64,000 nucleotides of DNA from Colwellia sp. MB3u-45 (GCF_014077005.1 NZ_JACGVC010000043.1:1-64000), one strand, 5' to 3'. Numbered from the stretch's first letter, positions 1 to 9,441 are shown. Notes: generated by a model not told the origin, from the letters alone. Numbers and translations are program-made.

Positions 1-23
1 GCCTTGCCTGAAGCGAGATGCGC

Positions 24-51
24 ATTCTACGCACCTGAGTTTTAATGTCAA
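24..51 (-). promoter_or_regulatory. rRNA-type promoter, downstream of a tandem pair
   Basis: Reading leftwards, a perfect -35 TTGACA (46-51) and -10 TAGAAT (24-29) are separated by 16 bp and followed by a GC-rich discriminator GCGCATC. This is the layout of stringently controlled stable-RNA promoters in gammaproteobacteria. Upstream (52-110) the DNA is very AT-rich and could act as an UP element. No gene lies between it and the window edge, so the transcript, probably an rRNA operon, begins in the last bases of the window and runs out of it. Confidence 0.75.
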
Positions 52-192
52 CGTTTTATTTAGATTTTTTAAACTTTCTTTTCAGAAGATTCAAACTCAT
101 TTTTAAAACGTTAAGTTAACTTAATCAGCCTAGACCGAGTTAGATAACTCATTGAAACCGTTCGTTTGGGTTACCCCTTGGAACTGGAGCGC

Positions 193-220
193 ATTCTAGA
201 GATTTCTGGCTTCACGTCAA
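193..220 (-). promoter_or_regulatory. rRNA-type promoter, upstream of a tandem pair
   Basis: A second leftward promoter has -35 TTGACG (215-220), a 16-bp spacer, -10 TAGAAT (193-198) and discriminator GCGCTCC. It lies 169 bp upstream of the similar promoter at 24-51. The tandem arrangement with the same -10 and GC-rich discriminators is typical of rrn P1/P2 pairs. An AT-rich stretch at 221-260 lies just upstream. Confidence 0.72.
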
Positions 221-606
221 CACCTAATATCAATTAAATTGCGATTAAATGACTGTTTGCTTTTTAATTAGGCAATGTGAGCAAATAGAAGCCGATACAT
301 ACATTAATAAACACTAATGCGTAATAAATAGCGGGCTTTTGCTTAAGTTAATGCAAGTAACAATGGCCTTCAAACGCCTTTTATCTTAAATGATTAACTT
401 AATTGTAAGACGCTGCCTAATAATATTCTATTAGACCCTTCTATACTGTATTCATTTCTAATAGCCCTTGTTATGAATGAATACAAACTACTTACCGCTA
501 AGATTAGTTATTGAATAGCGCTTAGGTTTAATTTTTTAACATGACTAGCTAGTTATAGAGCGCAGAAGGCATTGTTGACTGGATTGAATGCAAGGTTTGG
601 AAACGA
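221..606. other. AT-rich intergenic DNA, no gene seen
   Basis: About 390 bp lie between the leftward rRNA-type promoters and the tRNA-Ser terminator. The DNA is AT-rich with many stops in all frames. Part of it may hold upstream activating sequence for the promoters, but I see no defined site. Confidence 0.4.
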
Positions 607-635
607 AAAAAGCCGCTAGATAACTAGCGGCTTTC
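607..635 (-). terminator. Rho-independent terminator of tRNA-Ser
   Basis: A 9-bp stem (AGCCGCTAG at 612-620, CTAGCGGCT at 625-633) with a 4-nt loop is followed on the minus strand by a T run. It sits about 40 bp past the 3' end of the leftward tRNA-Ser gene. Confidence 0.8.
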
Positions 636-673
636 ATATTTAATATTGTTATACCTTACAGTAAATCAATAGA

Positions 674-761
674 TGGCGGTGAGGGAGGGATTCGAACCCT
701 CGAAGGCTTGCGCCTTACACGCTTTCCAGGCGTGCTCCTTCGGCCACTCGGACACCTCACC
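674..761 (-). tRNA. tRNA-Ser (anticodon GGA)
   Basis: An 88-nt cloverleaf on the minus strand has acceptor GGTGAGG paired with CCTCACC, discriminator G and an encoded CCA. The anticodon loop CTGGAAA gives anticodon GGA, which reads UCC and UCU. The long variable arm typical of class II tRNA-Ser and the T arm with GTTCGAATC are visible. Confidence 0.95.
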
Positions 762-804
762 GTTTTAATCACTATCTATTGAGCTCCTCGTACCGAGCTG
801 CGCT

Positions 805-833
805 ATGTTAGAAAAATAATCTCTATAACGCAA
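805..833 (-). promoter_or_regulatory. Likely promoter of tRNA-Ser
   Basis: On the minus strand, -35 TTGCGT (828-833), a 17-bp spacer and -10 TAACAT (805-810) are followed by a GC-rich AGCGCAGC stretch, as in stable-RNA promoters. The tRNA 5' end is about 43 nt downstream. The match is moderate. Confidence 0.45.
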
Positions 834-889
834 CCTAATTTAAACAAAGTTAAAGCAGTTGCTTATTTAACAGCCAACGTATAATAAGA

Positions 890-1936
890 TTACTTATTTT
901 TGTTCATTTCAGTATTAAAATTTAACATGCGGTCTAGAGATTTAAGCGCTCCTGTGCGAAGTTTCATATCAACGAAGACTTCTCTACCTTCTGGGTTTAA
1001 CAGTGCTTGTTCAATTTCCTTTAAGCCATTCATTGCCATCCACGGACAATGTGCGCAACTACGACATGTAGCACCTTCGCCAGCTGTTGGTGCTTCAAAG
1101 AATTCTTTATCAGGGCATAACTGTTGCATTTTATAAAAAATACCACGGTCCGTCGCCACAATGAATTTTTTATTGGGTAGTGCTTGAGCCGCTTTAATTA
1201 ATTGGCTAGTTGACCCTACCGAATCGGCCAGATCAATTATTTCTGCTGGTGATTCCGGATGAACAAGCACGGCAGCATCTGGATGAAGCGCCTTCATATC
1301 AATGAGTGCTTTGGTTTTAAACTCATCATGAACAATACAAGCACCTTGCCACATGATCATGTCGGCACCCGTTTGCTTTTCAATGTATGCACCTAGATGG
1401 CGATCAGGACCCCAAATAATTTTCTCACCCAGGTCATCAAGATGCTCAACAATTTCTAAAGCGCATGATGAAGTCACTATCCAATCAGCACGAGCTTTAA
1501 CAGCGGTAGAAGTATTAGCATAGACCACAACGGTTCTGTCAGGGTGTTGATCACAAAAAGCACTAAACTCTTCAATTGGGCAACCTAAATCTAACGAACA
1601 TGTGGCTTCTAATGTAGGCATTACCACTGTTTTTTCTGGGGTCAGTACTTTTGACGTTTCACCCATAAAACGCACACCCGCTACAATCAAAGTCTCTGCA
1701 GGATGGTTGTTACCAAATCTTGCCATTTCTAATGAATCAGCTACACAACCACCGGTTTCTTCTGCTAATGCTTGAATTTCAGGATCAGTGTAATAATGTG
1801 CAACAAGTACAGCGTTTTTTTCTTTCAATAATAATTTGATACGTGCTTTAGACTCTTCACGCTCTACAGCACTTAGTGGCGTAGCCTTTTTGGGGAATTG
1901 AAAATCAAAATCAACGGCTAAATTTGCTTGGGTCAT
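890..1936 (-). CDS. nadA: Quinolinate synthase NadA
   Basis: Quinolinate synthase condenses iminoaspartate with dihydroxyacetone phosphate to make quinolinate in de novo NAD synthesis; it is a cytoplasmic [4Fe-4S] enzyme. The cluster cysteines are recognisable in [23 protein letters not shown] and the C-terminal [13 protein letters not shown]. The ATG at 1936 gives 348 residues, close to the E. coli length of 347, and has GAGAAG just upstream; a TTG at 1948 would add four residues and is less likely. The gene stands alone between tRNA genes. No nadB partner or NrtR-like site was seen nearby. Confidence 0.97.
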   Translation of the reverse strand: MTQANLAVDFDFQFPKKATPLSAVEREESKARIKLLLKEKNAVLVAHYYTDPEIQALAEETGGCVADSLEMARFGNNHPAETLIVAGVRFMGETSKVLTPEKTVVMPTLEATCSLDLGCPIEEFSAFCDQHPDRTVVVYANTSTAVKARADWIVTSSCALEIVEHLDDLGEKIIWGPDRHLGAYIEKQTGADMIMWQGACIVHDEFKTKALIDMKALHPDAAVLVHPESPAEIIDLADSVGSTSQLIKAAQALPNKKFIVATDRGIFYKMQQLCPDKEFFEAPTAGEGATCRSCAHCPWMAMNGLKEIEQALLNPEGREVFVDMKLRTGALKSLDRMLNFNTEMNKNK

Positions 1937-2119
1937 ATGTCTTCTCAATGAGTGCCTTAAAAATCGTAAGAATTATAAGGTATAGAAGAATAAAAGTGTA
2001 CTACGAATATGGTTCAAGGTGGATAAGAGATATAAAAATTATATTAATGAGATAAAGAATAATGTAGGTGGTTAGATAAATTTAAACAGTACTGAGGAAT
2101 AAGATAGGGTCATTAAAAG

Positions 2120-2195
2120 TGGTCGGTCGTGAAGGATTTGAACCTTCGACAAATTGGTTAAAAGCCAACTGCTCTACCAACTGAGCTAACGACCG
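2120..2195 (-). tRNA. tRNA-Lys (UUU), copy 3 in transcription order
   Basis: A 76-nt tRNA has acceptor CGGTCGT paired with ACGACCG and an encoded CCA. The anticodon loop CTTTTAA gives anticodon UUU. It is identical in sequence to the two other copies at 2295 and 2417, and is the last of the array in the leftward direction. Confidence 0.96.
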
Positions 2196-2294
2196 ATAAA
2201 CTACTTTTAATTTTTAATAATGAAACCGCATGGTGCTAATTTCAATGCCACTATGTTCTTAACTATCAACTATCAAGGTTAAGGTTAAGAAAAG

Positions 2295-2370
2295 TGGTCG
2301 GTCGTGAAGGATTTGAACCTTCGACAAATTGGTTAAAAGCCAACTGCTCTACCAACTGAGCTAACGACCG
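2295..2370 (-). tRNA. tRNA-Lys (UUU), copy 2
   Basis: This copy is identical over all 76 nt to its two neighbours, with encoded CCA. A 99-bp spacer separates it from the next copy downstream and a 46-bp spacer from the copy upstream. It is probably co-transcribed with them and cut out by tRNA processing nucleases. Confidence 0.96.
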
Positions 2371-2416
2371 TCATATATTCTGAAACAAATACCGAACACT
2401 TTTATTGGTAAAAAAG

Positions 2417-2492
2417 TGGTCGGTCGTGAAGGATTTGAACCTTCGACAAATTGGTTAAAAGCCAACTGCTCTACCAACTGAGCTAACGACCG
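2417..2492 (-). tRNA. tRNA-Lys (UUU), copy 1 (promoter-proximal)
   Basis: This is the first of the three identical tRNA-Lys(UUU) genes on the minus strand, with encoded CCA. It lies about 145 bp downstream of cpoB, the last gene of the tol-pal operon, with its own likely promoter in between. Confidence 0.96.
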
Positions 2493-2532
2493 GTATTTGT
2501 TTCCGCTGGACTACTCGTCCAATGCGGGGCAT

Positions 2533-2560
2533 ATAATACTCATAATATTTTTAAGTGCAA
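2533..2560 (-). promoter_or_regulatory. Likely promoter of the tRNA-Lys array
   Basis: On the minus strand, -35 TTGCAC (2555-2560), a 16-bp spacer and -10 TATTAT (2533-2538) are followed by the GC-rich ATGCCCCGC. It lies between cpoB and the first tRNA-Lys, so the array need not depend on read-through from the tol-pal operon. Confidence 0.5.
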
Positions 2561-2638
2561 CAACAATCGTCGACTTTTTTGCACTTTATTGTTTGTTCGA
2601 ACAAAAAGCCACCAAAGCGCACAACTTATAAGCAAAAA

Positions 2639-3427
2639 TTATGGTTTGATACTATTTAATCGTGGTTGCGCTAGTTTTGCAGCACTTGAATTAGGGTATT
2701 GCGCTATCAACTTTTTGTATACGGCAATCGCTTTGGTTTCATTATTTTCTTTTTGCTCAACCATAGCAAGCTTTAACATTGCGTCACTACGTTTACTGGA
2801 ATCAGGATAATTACTCACCACCACATCAAATTCTTGACGTGCTTGAGTTAACTCACCTTTGTTAAACAATAACTGTCCTAACCAATAATGGGCGTTCGCT
2901 GCATAAGTCGAGTTAGGGTACCTTTGATTAAACGCTTCAAACTCAGGAATAGCTTGTTCGTAACGCTTATCTTTTAACACCATATTAACCGCACGATCAT
3001 AGGCTTCATTTTCAGTTAAGTTATTACTGTAATTTACCTTACCTGCATCACCGCTAGGTGCAATGATTGTTGCGGGTATTTGATTTGCTGGTTTTAGTGC
3101 TTCTGATACTCTGCGATCAAGCTCTTGATACAACTCACGTTGACGGTCAAGTACCTGACTCAATTGATAAGTGTGTAACTCAGTGATGCCACGAAGCTCG
3201 TTAACTTCGTTTTGCAGTTCATCGAGTTGTCGTTGAACGTTAACTTGGGCTCTGTTACGGGCATCAAGTTTGCGTTCAAGACTAACCAGCTGTTCACTCA
3301 AGCTTAATTTGGCAGCCTTGGTAGGCGTGCCAGCGGTTACTTCAATAACAGGAGCCCGTTCAGCTGCTACTGCCAAATTGGCAGCCACAGCGAACGTCAT
3401 CCCGAATAGAATACTATTGGGTTTCAT
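2639..3427 (-). CDS. cpoB: Cell division coordinator CpoB (YbgF)
   Basis: CpoB is the periplasmic partner of TolA that links outer-membrane constriction to septal peptidoglycan synthesis by PBP1B. The 262-residue protein has a signal peptide ending near AVAA and a coiled-coil trimerisation region (about residues 45-95). TPR repeats fill the C-terminal half, for example YEQAIPEFEAFNQRYPNS and LTQARQEFDVVVSNYPDS. Length and domain order match the family. It is the last gene of the tol-pal operon, starting 12 bp after pal. Confidence 0.95.
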   Translation of the reverse strand: MKPNSILFGMTFAVAANLAVAAERAPVIEVTAGTPTKAAKLSLSEQLVSLERKLDARNRAQVNVQRQLDELQNEVNELRGITELHTYQLSQVLDRQRELYQELDRRVSEALKPANQIPATIIAPSGDAGKVNYSNNLTENEAYDRAVNMVLKDKRYEQAIPEFEAFNQRYPNSTYAANAHYWLGQLLFNKGELTQARQEFDVVVSNYPDSSKRSDAMLKLAMVEQKENNETKAIAVYKKLIAQYPNSSAAKLAQPRLNSIKP

Positions 3428-3439
3428 TTCATTACCTGA

Positions 3440-3994
3440 TTAGTAGACCAACACGGCACGACGGTTTTTAGCAAACGCGCCTTCGCTACGATCTTTAACC
3501 ATTGGTTTTTCTTCGCCGTAACTTACTGTGCTTAATTGTGCAGCTGAAACGCCCATGTTCTCTAAAAACGTTTCAATAGCTTTTGCACGGCGCTCGCCTA
3601 ATGCAATGTTATATTCAGGTGTACCACGTTCATCAGCATGACCTTCAATTAACACATTGACCGTTGAGTTTTCGTTAAGAAACTCAGCATGTGCTTCAAG
3701 AATAGCGACAAAATCACCACTTACTGTTGATCTGTCAAAATCAAAATAAACAATATGCTCTGAACGTAATTTTTCAATTTCTTGACGTTTTTTAGCTTCA
3801 ATAGCATCAGCACGTTGCATTGCTTCAACTTTTACAAGTTCGGCTGCTTCACGAGCTTTTTGTTCAGCCATAACGGCTTCATTTTTTTGCATCGCACTAG
3901 CGTCTTCGCTAGCTGAGTCAGATGAACTACAAGCCGATAAAGCCATGATAGGTAAAACAACCGCTAAGGCTTTTACTGTTTTATTAAAGCGCAT
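3440..3994 (-). CDS. pal: Peptidoglycan-associated lipoprotein Pal
   Basis: Pal is the outer-membrane lipoprotein that binds peptidoglycan and TolB in the Tol-Pal trans-envelope machine. The signal peptide ends in the lipobox LSAC, giving an acylated cysteine near residue 22. A linker rich in Ala, Glu and Lys (about 35-80) leads into an OmpA-like domain with FDFDRSTV and EGHADERGTPEYNIALGERR, which includes the diaminopimelate-binding residues. At 184 residues it is slightly longer than E. coli Pal because of the linker. It follows tolB after 43 bp. Confidence 0.97.
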   Translation of the reverse strand: MRFNKTVKALAVVLPIMALSACSSSDSASEDASAMQKNEAVMAEQKAREAAELVKVEAMQRADAIEAKKRQEIEKLRSEHIVYFDFDRSTVSGDFVAILEAHAEFLNENSTVNVLIEGHADERGTPEYNIALGERRAKAIETFLENMGVSAAQLSTVSYGEEKPMVKDRSEGAFAKNRRAVLVY

Positions 3995-4037
3995 TTTATG
4001 TGTCCTTATTATTTACAAATTAAATTACTAATAATTA

Positions 4038-5384
4038 TTATAAAAATGGTGACCATGAAGGTGACTTCACTTCGCCATTAAGTGCTGGCAACCTTGCCTT
4101 AAATCTTCCATCTACGGAAACTAAACTTAGTACCTGACGGTTATTGTGTAAAGTACTATAAATAATCATACCACCGTTAGGTGATATACTTGGTGATTCG
4201 TCCAAACGTGTTGTGGTTAACACTTGAAAAATCCCTGAATCAAATTCTTGCTTGGCTAGATGATACTTACCGTTTGTACGATTTACCATCACTAATTGAC
4301 GACCATCAGGTGTTAATGAGCCACCTAGGTTCATTTCGCCATCAAAAGTTAGCCTTCTAATTTTGCCATCTACTAAACTTACCCGATATAGCTGCGCTCT
4401 TCCACCCCGTTCTGAACTAAATATCAATGACTTGCCGTCTGGTGTCCAACTGGGTTCAGTATCAATGGCACGATGACGAGTTATACGTCGTAATTTTTTC
4501 GTTGCAACATTCATCACGTAAAGCTCAGGATTATCATCTTTAGACAATACCATTGCCAGTTTTTTACCATCTGGTGACCAATTAGGTGCACTGTTGATAC
4601 CCTCAAACGAGCTGATTAAATTACGTTGCCCGGAATAAATATCAATAATATGAATTTGTGCTTGTCGATTTTCAAAGGTTACATAAGCTAACTGATTGCC
4701 ACTTGGGTGCCACGATGGTGACATTAATGGCTCTTTTGAACTTAACAAAACATGTTCGTTAAAACCATCGTAATCAGCAATAGCTAACTGATAAGGATAT
4801 TCACCTTGATCGCGCACAATAACATAGGCAATTTTTGTTAAAAATGCACCGCGTGTACCTGTGAGCTTTTCATAAACAGCATCACTGATACGGTGGGCGT
4901 AACGACGAAATTGATCGGCGCCAATCTCAACGGTACTTTCATCCAAAATATGATCTGAGGTACGCACTAACTTGCCATTACTTAACATTTGCGTTTCGCC
5001 ACCGGTAACTTGGCCACGAATAACATCAACCAGCTGATATTTAATTTGATAACGACCTATCGAGGTTTCGCTAACTTCACCAATAACAACGGCTTCAACA
5101 CCTTCACTTGCCCAAGCGCTGTAATCAATTTCACTATCCTTGTTAGGTACCTGAGGATAACGTGAGGCTTTAATTGGACTAAATTTACCACTGCGTAGTA
5201 AATCATCACTGACCACTGTAGATAAACGCTCTGGCATGACACCCGTTCCTGTCCATTTAAATGGCAACACAGCAATGGGTCGTGCACTATCAACACCTTC
5301 GGTGATAACAATTTCTAACGTTGCCCTTACCTGCTGCGAAAACACTGCAGCAAAGAATAGTAAAAATAAAGTTACATTTTTCAT
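4038..5384 (-). CDS. tolB: Tol-Pal system protein TolB
   Basis: TolB is the periplasmic beta-propeller protein that shuttles between Pal and TolA. It has a 448-residue length, a signal peptide (about residues 1-21), an N-terminal alpha/beta domain and a C-terminal propeller. The propeller shows repeated blades such as [32 protein letters not shown] and [16 protein letters not shown]. It sits between tolA and pal in the usual order, with a 33-bp gap after tolA. Confidence 0.97.
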   Translation of the reverse strand: MKNVTLFLLFFAAVFSQQVRATLEIVITEGVDSARPIAVLPFKWTGTGVMPERLSTVVSDDLLRSGKFSPIKASRYPQVPNKDSEIDYSAWASEGVEAVVIGEVSETSIGRYQIKYQLVDVIRGQVTGGETQMLSNGKLVRTSDHILDESTVEIGADQFRRYAHRISDAVYEKLTGTRGAFLTKIAYVIVRDQGEYPYQLAIADYDGFNEHVLLSSKEPLMSPSWHPSGNQLAYVTFENRQAQIHIIDIYSGQRNLISSFEGINSAPNWSPDGKKLAMVLSKDDNPELYVMNVATKKLRRITRHRAIDTEPSWTPDGKSLIFSSERGGRAQLYRVSLVDGKIRRLTFDGEMNLGGSLTPDGRQLVMVNRTNGKYHLAKQEFDSGIFQVLTTTRLDESPSISPNGGMIIYSTLHNNRQVLSLVSVDGRFKARLPALNGEVKSPSWSPFL

Positions 5385-5417
5385 AGCGTCGATTATCTTC
5401 CTAATATATACAAAAAC

Positions 5418-6320
5418 TTAATTAAATTTGTCTGGTGCTACCGTTAAACTGATCGTTCTCATTTCTCGAAATATTTCAGGGTCTTTAGAAACAGGTAAAG
5501 TACCCGCTTTATATACCGCTGTTTTTGCTGCTTCACAAACTCGTCTGTCGCCTTGGCCTGTGACCACATTGGTCACAAAACCTGAGGGTGCTAGACTTAT
5601 GGTTAACTTACAAGATTTACCTTCCATCGTGCTACGGTCAGTGATCAAATTACGCTTTATGGTTTGCGTTATTAATGCGGTAAACCGACCAATTTCTGTC
5701 ATCATTTGTTGGCGACGAGCCTGTTGACGATTGGCCATTTCTTCAGCCATTTGTTGCTCTAATAACTTTTGCTGAGCGGCACGTTCTCGATCTTCTTGCT
5801 GTTTACGTTTTTGGTCTGCCGCTTTCTTTTTACGCAAATCTTCTGCTTTTTTAGCCGCTTGCTCTTCTTTTATTCGCTTAGCTTGCGCGTCTGCTGCCGC
5901 TTTATCAGCTTGCGCTCTTTCAAGCTCTTTTTGTTTGCGCTGTTTGTCTGCCGCATTTGCTTTAGCTTGAGACTTTTTAGCCGCGCTGTCAGCTGCCTTT
6001 TTTTCTTGCTCTTTTATCTTACGCTGACGTTCAAGACTCTTAATGCGTTTTTCTTCATTTAGTTGTTTTTCTTTTGCGGCGGCAATACTATTTTCAAGAT
6101 TTTTAAGCTTTTGAGCGTCATCGGCCTTTTGCTTTTTAATCTTATTAATTTGCGCCTCTACTTTACTTCTTTCAACAACAACCGCTTGAATAGGCTCCAT
6201 TTGTACTGACGTTGGCGTCGATTTTGGTGGCGATGAGAAATCACCCCACAACAAAACAACAGCAAGTACTATGTGTATGGCAAAACTTAACGCTAAGGGA
6301 GTTGAATACTTCGATGACAC
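5418..6320 (-). CDS. tolA: Tol-Pal system protein TolA
   Basis: TolA is the inner-membrane protein that spans the periplasm and uses TolQR proton-motive energy to pull on TolB-Pal. The 300-residue protein has one N-terminal transmembrane helix (about residues 10-26) and a long Ala/Lys/Gln/Glu-rich helical stalk (about 45-215). The globular C-terminal domain carries the two cysteines in GKSCKLTI and RRVCEAAKTA. It starts with GTG, and its first base overlaps the last base of the tolR stop (TAGTG), so the two genes are probably translationally coupled. Confidence 0.95.
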   Translation of the reverse strand: MSSKYSTPLALSFAIHIVLAVVLLWGDFSSPPKSTPTSVQMEPIQAVVVERSKVEAQINKIKKQKADDAQKLKNLENSIAAAKEKQLNEEKRIKSLERQRKIKEQEKKAADSAAKKSQAKANAADKQRKQKELERAQADKAAADAQAKRIKEEQAAKKAEDLRKKKAADQKRKQQEDRERAAQQKLLEQQMAEEMANRQQARRQQMMTEIGRFTALITQTIKRNLITDRSTMEGKSCKLTISLAPSGFVTNVVTGQGDRRVCEAAKTAVYKAGTLPVSKDPEIFREMRTISLTVAPDKFN

Positions 6321-6748
6321 TACTTACTCTCCGGGGTATCAGTCATTAAACCAACAGATGGTACACCTGCTATTTTTTGTAACATCACCATTAATTGAAT
6401 AACCGCATCATAAGAAACCGCACCATCGCCATTAACCACCACGGGGGTATCAGGTGCCAACTTTAAATGTGCGGCGACTAAGGTGGCAACTTCTTCTGCC
6501 GACATAGGTTCATTTTTGCTGGTTCCAACCGCCAGATAATAATTGCCATTAGCATCAACTGAAGCCACTAAAGGCGGTTTCATGTCTTTACTTAGAGGTT
6601 GTGCATCAGCTTGCGGTAAATCAACTTTAACGCCTTGTGTTATCAGCGGTGCCGTTACCATAAAAATAATCAGCAACACTAACATTACGTCAATATAAGG
6701 TACTACATTTATCTCAGCAACCTTGCGGCGCCTGACTCGATTATACAT
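6320..6748 (-). CDS. tolR: Tol-Pal system protein TolR (ExbD family)
   Basis: TolR forms the proton-driven TolQR motor in the inner membrane. The 142-residue protein has a short cytoplasmic basic N terminus, then a single membrane helix in VVPYIDVMLVLLIIFMVTAP. That helix carries the conserved aspartate of the proton path. A periplasmic domain follows. Length matches the family. It lies 14 bp after tolQ and overlaps tolA by one base. Confidence 0.97.
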   Translation of the reverse strand: MYNRVRRRKVAEINVVPYIDVMLVLLIIFMVTAPLITQGVKVDLPQADAQPLSKDMKPPLVASVDANGNYYLAVGTSKNEPMSAEEVATLVAAHLKLAPDTPVVVNGDGAVSYDAVIQLMVMLQKIAGVPSVGLMTDTPESK

Positions 6749-6762
6749 AGTTAATCTCTACC

Positions 6763-7446
6763 TTAGCCGTGTTGCTCTGTCGCTGTTTGTCTTTGTAATA
6801 TACTTGAAAATTCGTCCATAAAGTTACCATAGCTATTTTCAAGTTTTTCAACATTATGACTAAAACGGTTAAATGCCATCACGGCAGGAATGGCGGCAAA
6901 CAACCCCATTGCAGTCGCGATTAATGCCTCGGCAATACCGGGCGCAACCATAGCCAGAGTGGCTTGCTCAACCGCACCTAGGGCAATAAATGAATTCATG
7001 ATACCCCACACGGTACCAAACAAACCAATATAAGGGCTTATTGAGCCAACGGTGGCCATAAAGGGCAAATGTGTTTCCAAGTTATCGACTTCTCTTGACA
7101 TTGCCACGCGCATTGCCCGGTGTGTGCCGTCAACTATCACTTGCGGTGAATAGCCATGCGATTTACGTAAACGAGCAAATTCACGAAAACCAGAAACAAA
7201 AAGACTTTCAATACCGTCAATATGCTCTTTGGCAGAAACTTCACTGTAGAGCTTACTTAAATCAGCCCCACTCCAAAATTTGTCTTCAAAGTCTTTTAAT
7301 TGTATTTTAGCTGCAAGCAATACTTTACGACGTTGAAAAATCATGGTCCAACAGGCAATTGAAAATCCTAATAAGGTCAACATGACCAGCTGAACTAATA
7401 AACTGGCCTGTAAAAATAAATCAAAAAACGAAATTTCAGCTGACAC
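6763..7446 (-). CDS. tolQ: Tol-Pal system protein TolQ (ExbB family)
   Basis: TolQ is the pentameric inner-membrane proton channel that works with TolR. The 227-residue protein has three membrane segments (about residues 14-34, 135-155 and 170-190). The conserved family stretch [20 protein letters not shown] is present, followed by the [16 protein letters not shown] helix. Its 5' end overlaps the end of ybgC by 11 bp, which is usual for this operon. Confidence 0.97.
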   Translation of the reverse strand: MSAEISFFDLFLQASLLVQLVMLTLLGFSIACWTMIFQRRKVLLAAKIQLKDFEDKFWSGADLSKLYSEVSAKEHIDGIESLFVSGFREFARLRKSHGYSPQVIVDGTHRAMRVAMSREVDNLETHLPFMATVGSISPYIGLFGTVWGIMNSFIALGAVEQATLAMVAPGIAEALIATAMGLFAAIPAVMAFNRFSHNVEKLENSYGNFMDEFSSILQRQTATEQHG

Positions 7447-7852
7447 GTTTTAATGCTCCTAATATGCTTTTGGGGATAGTACAAGGTTTAGGTTTTGCTA
7501 GAGCCAAGTTAACACAAGCGACTTTAATCTCAGCCGTACATAATGTTATCTGGTTCTGGTTCACAAGTTGCTGTGAAAATACCAAACTCGCAGACTTTAA
7601 TCGGCTTATTGTTGTGGTCATTGTTAGCAAGTCATCAAGTTTTGCTGATGCCTTATTGTCCATTGCCACCTTTGTGACCACAAAACCGATATTTTGTTCT
7701 AAAAATATTGATTGATTAATACCAAGTTCGCGCAGCCATTCTGTTCTAGCGCGTTCAAAAAACTTTAAATAGTTCGCGTAATAAACGATACCACCGGCAT
7801 CGGTATCTTCATAGTAAACACGTACGGTGTGTTGATGACTGCTTAATGACAT
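7436..7852 (-). CDS. ybgC: Acyl-CoA thioesterase YbgC (tol-pal associated)
   Basis: YbgC is a cytoplasmic hot-dog thioesterase that heads the tol-pal operon; in E. coli it hydrolyses short-chain acyl-CoAs and is linked to phospholipid metabolism. The 138-residue protein shows the 4HBT signature [25 protein letters not shown] with its catalytic aspartate, read here in two parts as [15 protein letters not shown] and [10 protein letters not shown]. It is the first gene of the seven-gene minus-strand operon, so the operon promoter should lie in the 7853-8100 region. Confidence 0.94.
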   Translation of the reverse strand: MSLSSHQHTVRVYYEDTDAGGIVYYANYLKFFERARTEWLRELGINQSIFLEQNIGFVVTKVAMDNKASAKLDDLLTMTTTISRLKSASLVFSQQLVNQNQITLCTAEIKVACVNLALAKPKPCTIPKSILGALKRVS

Positions 7853-8111
7853 TAAATTTTTCGATTTATCTTAGTATAAAATTTTCAAGTGCTTATCTTA
7901 ATAGATAAAGCTCACACGGAACAAGAGCTAAGGTACTTTCTTTGTAAAAATTTCAACAATAAATCTAATTACGGATCTTTTATTAGTCTAATATTATAAA
8001 AAATCATTACTGATCAGCGACTGTAAATGGTTACTCTCCTTATATTAATGCAAGATTACGACAATTTATTTCGCATTAGTTTTCCTAATGATTAACATAA
8101 ATTATTTTTGT

Positions 8112-8140
8112 TTGTGTTGCTCAACTCATCGGACTAGAAT
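8112..8140 (+). promoter_or_regulatory. Candidate promoter of an orphan small RNA
   Basis: On the plus strand, TTGTGT (8112-8117), a 17-bp spacer and TAGAAT (8135-8140) form a moderate sigma-70 match. No protein gene follows on this strand before a strong terminator at 8287-8316. Confidence 0.35.
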
Positions 8141-8146
8141 AGCCTT

Positions 8147-8316
8147 GTTGTTTGAGCTAGCGCACGAATTTTGTTTTTTACATTTTTCATCTTAGCCCAC
8201 AAATGTTTTGATAGGTGTTGTTACCTTTCTCTGTTATATATTTTCTAGGATCCCCATTTCCTTTTAGCAGCTTATATTTTAAGTTGGCCCACATAGATTT
8301 ATGTGGGCTTTTTTTT
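8147..8316 (+). ncRNA. Candidate small RNA between ybgC and ruvB
   Basis: This is inferred only from signals. A plus-strand promoter-like sequence is followed about 165 bp later by a canonical terminator with eight Ts, yet both flanking genes run on the minus strand. The interval is U-rich with no credible reading frame. A U-rich body ending in a GC stem and long U tail is the usual form of an Hfq-binding sRNA. I do not recognise the family, and conservation was not tested. Confidence 0.4.
8287..8316 (+). terminator. Rho-independent terminator (plus strand, no plus-strand gene)
   Basis: An 8-bp stem GCCCACAT/ATGTGGGC (8287-8294 and 8301-8308) with a 6-nt loop is followed by eight Ts. It points rightwards, so it cannot serve ybgC or ruvB. 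Confidence 0.8.
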
Positions 8317-8390
8317 ACTTAAAATTCAAAGAATAAACATCGACGTTCTTTCACATCCATGTGACCACGCCATACCGTTCATCCTGAACA

Positions 8391-8416
8391 AAAAAAGCAC
8401 CCTAAGGTGCTTTTTA
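8391..8416 (-). terminator. Rho-independent terminator of ruvB
   Basis: GCACC/GGTGC with a CTAA loop is extended by A and T runs on both sides, 20 bp past the ruvB stop. The T run on either strand means it could also work rightwards. Confidence 0.75.
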
Positions 8417-8436
8417 TAACGGTAAAAACTTAGCAG

Positions 8437-9441
8437 TTAACTTGGAAAGTCTAAACCAAAGTGTAGATAAGCTCTACTTGTAGCAATTCGCCCGCGCGGT
8501 GTGCGTTGTAAAAAACCTTGCTGGATTAAAAAAGGCTCTAATACATCTTCAATGGTTTCACGTTCTTCGCCAATGGCAGCGGCAATGTTATCAAGACCAA
8601 CGGGGCCGCCGGAAAATTTATCAATAATCGCTTCCAATAATTTCCGGTCCATTAAATCGAAACCTTCATTATCTACCTCTAACATATCTAAGGCACTGGC
8701 AGCGGTTGCTTTACTGACTATACCGTCAGTTTTTACATCCGCGTAATCTCTGACTCTGCGTAATAAGCGATTAGCAATGCGCGGTGTACCACGAGAACGC
8801 CTTGCGACTTCAAATGCTCCCGCTTGAGCAATGTCTAAATCTAAGAAATGTGCTGAACGCATGACAATTTCGGTTAACTCTTGCGTGTTATAAAATTCTA
8901 GCCGTTGAACTATCCCGAAACGATCGCGAAGTGGTGAGGTTAACGCGCCTGCGCGAGTTGTTGCACCAATTAAGGTAAAGGGCGGTAAATCAAGTTTTAT
9001 AGAGCGGGCTGCTGGCCCTTCGCCGATCATAATATCTAACTGATAATCTTCCATCGCTGGGTAAAGAATTTCTTCTACCACAGGACTTAAACGATGAATT
9101 TCATCGATAAACAAGACATCATTTTCTTCAAGGTTAGTCAGTAATGCCGCCAAATCACCGGCTTTTTCCAATACCGGACCTGAGGTAGCCCGAACACTGA
9201 CGCCCATTTCATTCGCGACAATATTGGCTAAGGTGGTTTTACCTAAACCCGGTGGACCAAAAATTAACAAATGGTCAAGCGGCTCGCGTCTTTTCAAAGC
9301 CGCCGCAATGAAAATTTCCATTTGAGACTTTACATGAGCCTGCCCAGTATAGTCGGACAACATTTTAGGCCTAATAGCTCGGTCAACCGTTTCATCTTCA
9401 CGGGTGGCTACGGGTTCAATTAATCTGTCTGCTTCTATCAT
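8437..9441 (-). CDS. ruvB: Holliday junction branch-migration ATPase RuvB
   Basis: RuvB is the hexameric AAA+ motor that drives branch migration of Holliday junctions with RuvA. The 334-residue protein has Walker [10 protein letters not shown] (about residue 62), Walker [10 protein letters not shown], sensor GATTRAG, arginine-finger segment SPLRDRFG, and a C-terminal winged helix ending in TPRGRIAT. It follows ruvA after 104 bp, longer than in many relatives, and ends at a strong terminator. Confidence 0.98.
   Translation of the reverse strand: MIEADRLIEPVATREDETVDRAIRPKMLSDYTGQAHVKSQMEIFIAAALKRREPLDHLLIFGPPGLGKTTLANIVANEMGVSVRATSGPVLEKAGDLAALLTNLEENDVLFIDEIHRLSPVVEEILYPAMEDYQLDIMIGEGPAARSIKLDLPPFTLIGATTRAGALTSPLRDRFGIVQRLEFYNTQELTEIVMRSAHFLDLDIAQAGAFEVARRSRGTPRIANRLLRRVRDYADVKTDGIVSKATAASALDMLEVDNEGFDLMDRKLLEAIIDKFSGGPVGLDNIAAAIGEERETIEDVLEPFLIQQGFLQRTPRGRIATSRAYLHFGLDFPS

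Noticed and set aside
5057-5311. Open frame within tolB on the same strand
   Set aside because: It overlaps tolB out of frame and has no family resemblance; tolB is certain.
5769-6062. Open frame on the plus strand opposite the tolA stalk
   Set aside because: It is the antisense of the repetitive Ala/Lys/Glu-rich TolA helix; the low-complexity Leu/Phe/Ser product has no start signals.
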